A stretch of 64,000 nt of DNA from Corallium rubrum. Its lineage: Eukaryota > Cnidaria > Anthozoa > Scleralcyonacea > Coralliidae. Numbering within the stretch: position 1 is the stretch's first letter; every line of letters begins with the position of its first letter. The stretch is from assembly GCA_964035015.1 (NCBI GenBank), contig OZ036015.1:7559018-7623017 (forward strand), written 5' to 3'. The notes under the pieces were generated by a model that saw nothing but the letters and a program-made list of their open reading frames with translations, had not been told where the DNA came from and did no database searches. A program made the position numbers and the translations under genes. Of this stretch, positions 1 to 9,826 are shown in pieces.

Positions 1-247
1 AGAAAAACTCTGAGCTCTAAGCGGGACTCGAACCCACAACCTTCTGAATGCTAGCCAGACGCTCTAACAAGTACTTGTAGCCGAGCGGTTAAGATTCGTT
101 CCTGGAGGACTGGGCACAGTCTAAGGTATAAGTATCTTAATTAACCTTGCTCCACTATCTGAGTTCTGGTGGCTCAATGGTTAGAGCGTCTGTCTAGCAT
201 TCAGAAGGTTGTGGGTGCGAGTCCCGCTTAGAGCTCAGAGTTTTTCT
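1..247. repeat. Inverted pair of tRNA-like sequences
   Basis: Positions 1-69 are the reverse complement of 180-247 with few mismatches. On the plus strand, 171-235 reads like a tRNA: A-box-like GGCTCAATGGTTAGAGCG, a possible anticodon arm with loop CTAGCAT (AGC, Ala-like), and a B-box-like GGGTGCGAGTCCC. The spacer holds a second partial tRNA-like start (GTAGCCGAGCGGTTAAG at about 69). The upstream stretch CTATCTGAGTTCT (156-168) and the A-box part also occur in the 87-bp satellite at the right end of the window. This is probably a tRNA-derived SINE or pseudogene pair rather than a functional tRNA, because no good acceptor stem closes it. Confidence 0.6.
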
Positions 248-358
248 GAATATTACTAACTAACACAGCTTGTATAGCAAACAACTGACAATTATTACTA
301 ACATCAAGCTGCAATTTCTGAAACTAACTAGAAGAAGGTCAATTAAACAAAAAGTATA

Positions 359-706
359 TATTTAACAAATAAAACATAAAGCTCCGTGCATATGTACTCT
401 TATAAAGGTTCGTTTGACGTCATTTGAACACGAAAGAAGTTGAGTAGAGGCACGAGGCGATAGCCGAGTGCCTTTACACTTCTTTCGTGTTCAAATGACG
501 TCAAACGTACCTTTATAAGAGTACATGTGCACAGGAGCGGTATTTGTTTTATAAAATAAGAAGAAGAAAAATCAAACTAAAAGTGAGGAATTTTTAGAAT
601 TTGGCGGGCTTTCCGGCCAGCTGACGCCATTCTACGTCATTCATGATCTCTGTTCTCTTATAAATGCACGGAGCCCAACCAATCAGAGCGTGCGTTGAGG
701 ACACCT

Positions 707-713
<7 letters not shown>
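359..713 (+). mobile_element. Palindromic MITE, copy 1
   Basis: A long hairpin: the arm carrying TTTGACGTCATTTGAACACG (about 407-426) is repeated inverted at about 486-507, around a short GC-rich loop. The same ~360-bp unit lies in the opposite orientation at 31830-32202, including the flank CTCTTATAAATGCACGGAGC, which shows it is a dispersed element. No ORF and no family assignment. Both arms contain the palindrome TGACGTCA. Confidence 0.7.

Positions 714-780
<67 letters not shown>
712..780. repeat. (TA)n microsatellite
   Basis: Uninterrupted TA dinucleotide run next to the MITE end. Reading frames through it (IYIYIY) are not genes. A second TA run occupies about 983-1027. Confidence 0.95.
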
Positions 781-783
<3 letters not shown>

Positions 784-978
784 AGCGATAGACACACCAG
801 GCGGAAAACGCAATTTAAAAATGAATATCAGAGCCCAGCAAATGACTTTGAAACAAGACATAATAAAAAGAAAAGAAAATTTATTTACTGACGTTTCGTT
901 GTTACATCACAACATCTTCAGAGCATTTAAACTATATTACAGTTGGTTCACTATATATACTACAAAGATATACTGGTT

Positions 979-982
<4 letters not shown>
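781..982 (-). repeat. Repeat fragment with CTGAAGA-hairpin-GAAAC motif
   Basis: On the minus strand about 889-925 reads CTGAAGAT, then a GTTG...CAAC stem, then GAAACGTCAGT. This arrangement recurs at 52377-52415 and about 26257-26285. It resembles terminal motifs of Penelope-like or hammerhead-bearing repeats, but the family is not proven. Confidence 0.4.
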
Positions 983-1015
<33 letters not shown>

Positions 1016-1030
1016 CATATATATATTTTT

Positions 1031-1219
1031 CAACCCATTGCTGCCTAGGATGTCTGAGGGTTCTCTCTTTGATGAGTAAAATCATCTGGTGTTAGACAGA
1101 GTAAAACAATAAAGGAACCATTTTTAGCCAGCTCAGGCAGGAATGAGTTAATCACTTGTTAACTCATTGCTGCCTAGGATGTCTGAGGGTTCTCTCTTTG
1201 ATGAGTAAAATCATCTGGA
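1031..1219. repeat. Tandem duplication of a ~60-bp repeat
   Basis: The block from CCATTGCTGCCTAGGATGTC through AAAATCATCTGG occurs twice (about 1034-1090 and 1161-1219). A related duplicated block with the CCAGATGATTTTATTCA core lies in opposite orientation at 37755-37975. It is a short dispersed repeat of unknown class. Confidence 0.6.
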
Positions 1220-1257
1220 CAGTCTAAATATTATATGGTATAGGATCATAATAGACT

Positions 1258-2000
1258 TTTCAGGCTTGGACTGGCCTATGTGCCATTGTGCCAATGGCAC
1301 ACGCGCCCCCTATAGAATACAGTGCCGCTCAGAAATAACCTAACAAAAACCGAGGTCAAACCTAGGTTTAACCTCAGCTTAATCATAATATAACTCTGTT
1401 CAGTGTTAGTTAAACTGTCTCTAAATCACTATGGATCAAAATATGGACTGTTTTCTGTATTACTAGATAATTTTATTGTGCTTTACTAAAGTTTATTACC
1501 ATTTCTATCATTGTTTAACTTAACCTCAACCGCACTGTTAGGTTACTTCTGAGAAGTACTGTACCTCAACTACGCCCCATGAACAAAATTTGCTAAACTG
1601 AGATATAAAATAATATGGCTGCCCACTGCATGTAGTTTGTTACTGAATAATACTGCTTTAACTCTTAAATTCATGTTGTGTATGCCGTATGGTAGCAAGA
1701 GGTAGACAGGAGAGTTGCTGTTCCGTAAGATATATTTTATTCCGGCAAATGGTAAGCCTGTAGGCCACTTTCGTGTCTTTTTTATATACAGTTTCTGTAA
1801 ATTAATCATACGTAGGGGAACAATGACAACAACAATCACCAATTTTGAAATCTTTCTATTTACAGATGCTTGTGGGCAAATTTGTCAGTAATCCACCTTA
1901 GTAGACCAATGTCATTATTTATTAATTTCTTATTTTTAAATGCGCCCCTCTCCCTAATGGCACCATCCCTAATACGAAGCCAGTCCGACTCTGAGACCTT
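1258..2000 (-). repeat. Dispersed repeat, copy 1, with a nested MITE
   Basis: The reverse complement matches 37215-37715 along most of its length; both encode the same unrecognised minus/plus reading frame starting around MINLQKLYIKK. This copy is interrupted at 1321-1556 by sequence absent from the other copy. The class of the host repeat is unknown; it may be a piece of a larger element. Confidence 0.7.
1321..1556. mobile_element. Nested MITE in the dispersed repeat
   Basis: Ends are inverted: CTCAGAAATAACCTAACA at the left against TGTTAGGTTACTTCTGAG at the right. Comparison with the uninterrupted copy near 37660 shows that removing this segment plus one TAC restores the empty site, so the duplication is TAC (TA plus one base). 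No coding capacity. Confidence 0.7.
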
Positions 2001-2410
2001 TTCACCAATAACGGCGCCATCTTGAATTCGCAATGCATTATTGTTAAACAAGCTCCATTAAAAGGGCGATTGCGTAGTGTTGAGACATAATGCGGTAATT
2101 TTTTCTCGATAAGTACTTTCGTGGCAACAATATCAAAATATAATAATTGTCATATTGGTAAAAGCAACAATTCTCGGACGTGTAAGGATAGATTCATGAC
2201 AAATGTATCCTTATACGTACGAGAATTATTGCTTTTACCAATATGACAACGATCATATCTAGACATTGTTGCCATGAAAGTGTTTATCAAGAAACAAATT
2301 ACCGCATTGTGTCTCAACACTAAGCAAGCACCCTTTTAATTGAGCTTATTACCCTGGATAGACCACAATGCATTGCGAATTCAAGATGGCGCCGTTATTG
2401 GTGAAAAGGT
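1998..2410. repeat. Long imperfect palindrome (foldback)
   Basis: Arms of about 200 bp: TTTTCACCAATAACGGCGCC at the left is matched inverted by GGCGCCGTTATTGGTGAAAA at the right, and the inner arms continue through AAAAGGG, GTTGAGACA and the ATTGTCATATTGGTAAAAGC block. No ORF. It is a foldback/MITE-like element abutting the repeat at 1258-2000. Confidence 0.75.
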
Positions 2411-2449
2411 CCATTATACTGTAGATGATAGTACAGTATAGTACATTGA

Positions 2450-2699
2450 TATGGTGTGGTGTGGTATGGTGTGGTATGGTGTGGTATGGTGTGGTATGGT
2501 GTGATGTGGTATGGTGTGGTATGGTGTGGTATGGTGTGGTATGGTGTGGTATGGTGTGGTGGGGCGTGGTGTGGTATGGTGTGGTGTGGTATGGTGTGGT
2601 GTGGTATGGTGTGGTATGGTATGGTGTGGTATGGTGTGGTATGGTATGGTGTGGTATGGTCCAGTGTGTGGTATGGTGTAGTATGGTACAGTGTGGTAT
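2450..2699. repeat. GTGGTATGGT microsatellite
   Basis: About 250 bp of GTGGTATGGT variants with strong G/T versus C/A strand asymmetry. It starts 14 bp past the last visible exon of the JmjC-AKR gene, so it lies in the following intron. ORFs here are artefacts. Confidence 0.95.
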
Positions 2700-2712
2700 C
2701 GGCACTACAAAC

Positions 2713-2851
2713 CTTCTAATACAGTTGTTTCAAGTTCTTTCCATCCATCTTCCCAAGTTCTAGTTGAATCACCTTTCTTGCACGTCAAACGACCATCTTC
2801 TTCTTCTTCACAATCCTTGGCATGGAGCATCATTATATCAATATAGTCAAC
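2713..2851 (-). CDS. JmjC-AKR exon 6: AKR catalytic His
   Basis: Acceptor TTCTAG, donor GTTTGT, 139 nt ending in phase 1. It encodes VDYIDIMMLHAKDC, with the catalytic/substrate-orienting His, then an unusual acidic and Cys-containing insert (EEEEDGRLTCKKGDSTR) and TWEDGWKELETTVLEG, the helix that normally precedes the RSIGVSNF motif. That motif should be the next exon, outside the window. Confidence 0.88.
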
Positions 2852-5800
2852 CTAGAAGAAAACATGAAAACATCACTCATCAGTGTAGTGTATTTCATTC
2901 ATTTATCAACACTCTTCATCCCTTCCTCCCTCTCCCTCTCTTCTCCCTCAATCTCTTCTCCCCCCCTCTTCTCTCTCCCTCCCTCCCTCCCTCTCTCTTC
3001 TTCTTCCTCTATCTCTTCTCCCACCCCCCTCTCTTCACCCTCCCCTCTCTTCTCCCTCCTTCCCCCTCTCTTCTCCCTCCCCCTCTCTTCTTCCTTCCTC
3101 CCTCTCTCCTCCCCCCTCTCTTGTCTCTCCCTCGCTCTCTCTTCTTCTTCCTCCCTCTCTTCTCCCTCCCCGTCTCTTCTCCTTCCCTCCTCCTCTCTTC
3201 ACCCTCCCCTCTCTTCTCCCTCCTTGCCTATCTCTTCTCCCTCACCCCCTTGTTCTCCCTCCCAGCCCCTCTCTTCTCCCTCCCTGCTCCTCTCTTCTCC
3301 CTCCTCCCCCTCACTTCTCCCTCCCTCCCTCCCTCCCTCCCCCTCTCTTCTCCCTCCCTCCGTCCCCCTCTCTTCCCTCCCTTCCCCTCGCTTCTCCCTC
3401 CCCCCTCTCTTCTCCCTCCCTCTCTTCTCCCTCCCCCCCTCTCTTCTCCCTCCCTCCCTCCCTTCTCCCTCCCTCCCTCCCTTCTCCCTCCCTCCCCCTC
3501 TCTTCTCCCTCCCTCCCCCTCCCTCCCCCTCCCTCCCCCTCTCTTCTCCCTTCTCCCCCTCTTCTCCCTCCCTGCCCCTCTCTTCTCCCTCCTTCCCCTC
3601 TCTTCTCCCTTCCTCCCCCTCCCTGCCCCTCTCTTCTCCCTCCCTCCCCCTCTCTTCTCCCTCCTCCCCTCCCTCCCCCTCTCTTCTCCCTCCTCCCCCT
3701 CTCTTCTCCCTCCCTCCCCTCTCTTCTCCCTCCTCCCCCTCTCTTCTCCTTCCTCCCCCCCCCTCCCCTCTCTTCTCCCTCCCCCCCTCTCTTCTCCCTC
3801 CCTCTCTTGTCCCCCTCCATCTCTCTTCTCCCCCCTCCATATCTCTTCTCCCCCCTCCATCTCTCTTCTCCCTCCATCTCTCTTCTCCCTCCATCCCCCT
3901 CTCTTCTCCCTCTCTCCAGATCATTCCACCCACGCTACCCTGCTATTCTTCTTAATACTCTACCTTTAACTTTTTAAGAGAGCTGTCCACAGCTTCAATA
4001 ATTGCTCCTTCTTTGTAAATATCCTTTGGATGAACCTTATCTACAATTACAACCTCTTCTCGAGGAACACCACTATGAACTATAGCATTACCAACTGCTT
4101 CTTCATTCTTGTACGCCACTGCCGTATCAACAAGCCTTTAACAAAGAAAAAAATAATAATAAACAACTTTGTTAACCTACTGAGCAAAGATGTCCAAGGG
4201 TTGATGAATAGGCCTCGAATTTAGCGACGGCACTGGCGGCCACTGGCCGTCGGTTGCTTGTTGGCCGCTATGCCCTCGAAATATACTGAAATCCACGGCC
4301 AGTAGTGGCCTGCCCTCAACCACAGTACTTAAGCTTTGTAATACAAAGTGTACGATTAGTAAAATTGACAATAAAACCTAAAACTCTGCTGAAATATCTG
4401 CGGTATTTAAATTCACCTGCTCTGTCAGTCTTTCTGTTGAATATTCTAACAATAATCGGTTAAATTCGAGCATCTTGCATTGGATTTAGGGCTAGAGCGG
4501 CCTGACTTCAAGTAAATCACAGGCTTCGAAAACGGGTTTGACTATACATGTACTTTTTAAATCTTGCTATCAGTGATCCAGGGTTCTGCCCAGGAGCATG
4601 TGAGTGCAGGGTACCTACAGGCCCAGGGGCTCCCTCCCCCCGAGAATATGTGAAAATTAGTAATCTGGAAATGATATTTTCCAAATTGTGAGCAAGAGAA
4701 ATTCATAATCCTTTACATCATGTGTCCCACAATTTTGTCAGACTATTAAATGTTACTATTAAGTATTTATGTGGATAATATAAATATTAATAAAACCGCA
4801 ATGCAGTAACTGAAAGGAGAGACATGTTTGAGAATACTACATGTTTAAGACTGGTGGAAGACTTGTTGGATATATTGGGGAAATCTAGACTATTACAACA
4901 CACAACCACACTCTACTTAAACAATGAATATTTAAGCTGTATTTATATACATACAGTATGACGAATCATATACGTAAAGCCAGGGCAAGGTTTCCTGCAT
5001 ATGTTCTACGACTACCAACGCCCGTGTATCATCTTACAGGCACTAGGGACTTTAAGATTCAGACAACGGACTACGGCGACGGTAGAAAGTTTAACAGTGG
5101 TCTTAAATGGTGGTGTATTTAAACATTCAAATTTCAAGATAAATTATCGCACGGACTTGTTCTTAAATTCTTCAAGAAATACACTTGTTCAATCTACAGT
5201 ATGTTAGTCGCGAGAGTAATTTTAAGCTTTTCTAAGGCTTCTGTAAGTGACTCAGGTTCCGCGTTGACTTTACAACGTAAAAATGCTTTTTCTGCGTTGT
5301 CAACAGGGTCACGGCGGCGTAAAGATTACTCTTGGGACCGTCATTCGCAAAAGATCTTTGAGTTTGACATAAAATTCTATTGTTCAAACACGTTGCCCCA
5401 GTCGTAGTAGTTATGTTTTCCCTAATTAATAAACAAAGTGCGACGTGATTAGCGCCTTACTGAAGTATCAGAGAATCCAATCTGGCTTTGAAGAATATCG
5501 TACTAGTGCTGTACAAACTCAGGTTTTTCAGCTCCGGCTCCGGCTCCGGCTGCTTTACAGCTCAAATATCCGGCTCCGGCTTCTTTGGTAAGTTGGTTCA
5601 CAACTGGGGATAAAGTCCAACCGGAAATTATTCGGCTCAACTTTCTCCCCGGGGTCTTTTCCCGGTGAAAGCTGCGAAACTGTCAAGCGACTCAAGCAAA
5701 CGCAATGCGACGACTAGCAATGTCAGGAATGATGAAAACTTTATAGAACCGAATAAAGTTACACTACTAGAAATAATAAAATACAAAGTATAAATTGTCA

Positions 5801-8800
5801 AGGGTAAGCGACCAGTGTTGCCTGGAAGGAGTGCGCAACGTCTCTTTGAGACGATGTTTCCCGTAACAGAGGACGGTGGACAAGAAAGATATGAGAGAGC
5901 TAGACGCGTCAAAGCAGGTCATTCGTTTTTGTGGCGATACCAATAATCCAATAAATCCTGAACATTAACTTGGGATCTGACTGGTATCACTGATTCAGAC
6001 AGGTAGGCAGTGAGTTCTTGCCCTGGTGTTAAGGTGCCTGGTTGCGGTTCAACAGCTCCACTTGCGTTCACTCACAATATCTGTCAGTGTTGTCAGCAGT
6101 GCCCCTTTATGTGGTTTATGAGCTGCATTTCTTGTCATTCTGAATTTCCAGCCGGAGCTGGGAGAACTCCGGCTCCGGCTGACCAAAAAACGCCGGAGCT
6201 CCGGCAGAGCTCCGGCAGAGCTCCGGCCTCCGGCAGAGCTCCGGCCTCCGGCGCTCAGCACTATATCGTACTTCACCGAAGCTAATATTGTGTGCGTTGT
6301 GGTGCTGAATTTCACCAAATAATATTGTTTAAATAAAAAAAAAAATTCACCAAAGACAAAAAAATACAAAATGATGTATATTAATTAAAAGATATATAAA
6401 AAATGCAACACATGAGGTTTTCTTATTGCATATTTCGAGTGCCGGGCGGAAGGGTCCGTTTTGGCGCGAGTGCCGGGCGCCGCCGCCAGGCACCGCCCAC
6501 GTGGGCAGAACCCTGGTGTATGGTGAGGTGCTTCAAATAGCAACTGAATGAAAGTTTCAAACTGGCCTTGATGCCCTGTATATTGGCCTTGATGTCCTGA
6601 AAAACATTGTAACATTCAAGTTCAAACTGGCCTTGCCTTTTCTTTTTCCAAATTCGAGGCCTGGTTATTAACTCTGGTATTAGACAGAATAGAATTGTCT
6701 TGTGTTAAGGTGGATTTCCATTCAACTTTTTTTGTCGAGCGAGCGACTTTTTGCGATCGCTTTCTTTGTCTCATAAAGGTGGATTTCCATTCAGTGCTTT
6801 TTGTCGCGCGATCGACGATTTGCGATCGCTTTCTTTTGAATTGTGGGCTCTCGACTGGATCCGTTCCACCCGAGGGCTTAAAGGTGGATTTCCATTCAGT
6901 GCATTTTATCGCGCGATCGACTTTTTGCGATCGCTTTCTTTTGAATTGTGGGTTGTTAAGCGGAACGCATTTCATTAGCTTTGGTTGAATACACACATTT
7001 CAAAAGAAAGCGATCGAGAAAAGTCGATCGCGCGACAAAATGCACTGAATGGAAATCCAGCTTAAGGTGGATTTCCATTCAGTGCTTTTTGTCGCGCGAT
7101 CGACGATTTGCAATCGCTTTCTTTTGAATTGTGGGCTCTCGACTGGATCCGTTCCACCCGAGGGCTTAAGCTGGATTTCCATTCAGTGCATTTTGTCGCG
7201 CGATCGATTTTTCTCGATCGCTTTCTTTTAAAATGTGTGTATTCAACCAAAGCTAATGAAATGCGTTCCGCTTGACAACCCACAATTCAAAAGAATGCGA
7301 TCGCAAAAAGTCGATCGCGCGACAAAATGCACTGAATGGAAATCCAGCTTTATGAGACAAAGAAAGCGATCGCAAAAAGTTGCTCGCTCGACAAAAAAAG
7401 TTGAATGGAAATCCGCCTTAAGCCCTCGGGTGGAACGGATCCAGTCGAGAGACCACAATTCAAAAGAAAGCGATCACAAATCGTCGATCACGCGACAAAA
7501 AGCACTGAATGGAAATCCACCTTTAGATAGAGTAAACAAAAGGGCCAGTTTTGGGCAGTCAAAAGATAAAAGACTGGGGCTAATCATCCTTACTTGCAGC
7601 CAGCGGCTGAATTGCGAAGGACGCAGATCAACGTGGCCGTGTCGAGGCATATCATGCAAAGGCGCTCCAAGCAGCCGCCATACGACACAGTTCAGACCAC
7701 GGATCACAGCTAAGACCCCGTTCACACTATACCGGCTAGCTTTTGTGCCGGCACGAAAACCATATCGGATAGGCCTTCTGTTCACACACAAAACGCCTGC
7801 TCCGGCACAATTTCTGTGCCGGCACGCCGCTGCGCCGCTTCGATCTCGAAAGAGGTACATCTTGTATCGGATAGCTTTTTGTGCCGTTCCAGCTCCAGTG
7901 TGAACGGAGTTCGAAATCGTTCCAGAAGTAAATTAATAGAATAGAGCGTGGGAATTGGTTGTATCGTCAGGTTTTCGTACCGGCACAAAAGCTATGCGCT
8001 ATAGTGTGAACGGGGCTTACTTCGGCATAATATCGTGTCGATCGAATATGTTTACACTATTCTGGATATTTTTTGTGCCGGCACGAAAACCTATCCCGTA
8101 TAGTGTGAACGAGGCCTAAGATGTTAGGTGTTGATTTTACGGAGGGAGGAAAACCGGAGAACCCGGCGAAAAACCCTCGAAGCACAGGAGAGATCAACTA
8201 CAACTCTACTCACATGAGTTCCAAGCTCGACAACGGGGTCATTCCCAAGCGGTCATCCATCCAAGTACTAACCCCGTCCAACCGGGCTTAACTTTTTGGT
8301 GAGAGGCAGCGCGCTAACAGCACACGCCACCCGTGATCCCTGAAACTGGAACTGGAAGTCGAATAATTAGTTAATGCTGACCTGTATCCAGTTTTCAAAG
8401 CTGTTAATGTCGACATCTTTGCCTTGTCTGAGAGAAAACCTGTACCAAATCCTAGCAAAGGAACTGCAGTAAGAAAGAGCAACAGTTAGAATCAAACAAT
8501 TTCTACTGTACATACAATGATACAAACCAGGGCTTGAAACTTGCGCTATCCCGATATCCACGGGATACTAGATTTTCGTTTTGGATACTAGAAATCTTAA
8601 CTTCAGTATCCCAACGGGATACGTTGTTAGTTTCCCGCGTGAAACGTGTGTCGTCAAATTACGCGCGTCCACCCTCAAACCGGAACTGTAGTATTTGACT
8701 AAATCAAAAACGGCAAAATAACTTATTAACTGATTTTTTCTGCTCTATTTAAATACGTTAAAACCCCACACGTGATATAAGCACTTTAAGGTTAAAGAAA

Positions 8801-9733
8801 TACCGAATGGATTTCCGTGTTTGGATACTCTGATCGAAACACGCGGGAAATTGCGAGACTGGAGAAAAGCGTAACAAAACACGAGCCGTAGGCGAGTGTT
8901 TTTAGCTTTTCGAAAGTCGAGCAATTTCCCAAGTGTTTGAATAAGAGTCTCCAAACACGGAAAAAACCATTTGGTATTTCTTTTATAAAATAATCACAAG
9001 TGAATATGATATACTGTCCGACATTTTCAAAAATCGTTTTGGCGGGAATTTCCGTGTTTGGATACTCTGATCCAAACACGGCAATTGACTAATCAGGGCT
9101 CGCGTAGTATACATGTTATTTTATAATAATGTTTACTGCATGTTAAAGTTGAGTTAGGGTAGGTAACATTATGACAACAGAGGAGTACATGTAGCCAGGT
9201 TTTCCTGTGAAGGGGGTCGCGTAAAAAACCTAGGAGCCAGCTCAACCAAGATGAGTACCAAGGGAGGAATCCAAGCGAGGGCCAAGGGGGGGGGAGGGAT
9301 TTTTTTGTTTATATTAAATTTTGGAAATACTGTATAGAAAATTCAGCAAAAAAAATGTAAAATAGAATCGGTATACAATACCCTGGTTGCTATGCGTGTT
9401 TTCATTGGTTGTTGCCCATGATCTATTAGAGGACAGACACATGGATCACGTCAGATCACGTCAGCTGACTTGCTTTTTTCTTTCTTCATGCCCCAAAATC
9501 CGGCAAGACGTATTGTGTAATTTTTATATTGTATAAAACAAATAGATTCCATTTTTTTGTTGTCTGTTCAGTTATGGATGCACAGAAGACGTCACAACGT
9601 GATAAGAACATCAGTGACCCACTCGACTCCGTCTCGTGGGCCACTTTTTTGTTCTTACAACGTTGTGACGTCATCTGTGCATCTATAACTGAACAGACAA
9701 CGGCAAAATGGAATCTATTTGTTATATATATAT

Positions 9734-9826
<93 letters not shown>

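Noticed and set aside
1570..1842. 90-residue ORF shared with 37403-37642
   Set aside because: The two copies differ in start and frame length and lie within a dispersed repeat. I see no known domain, so I list the repeat and not a gene.
2349..2763. Trp/Val/Tyr and His/Thr-rich ORFs
   Set aside because: Translation of the GTGGTATGGT microsatellite.
2764..3969. Long Pro/Leu/Ser ORFs and antisense Gly/Arg/Glu ORFs
   Set aside because: Product of the pyrimidine tract; several overlapping frames are open because the tract has few stop-compatible codons.
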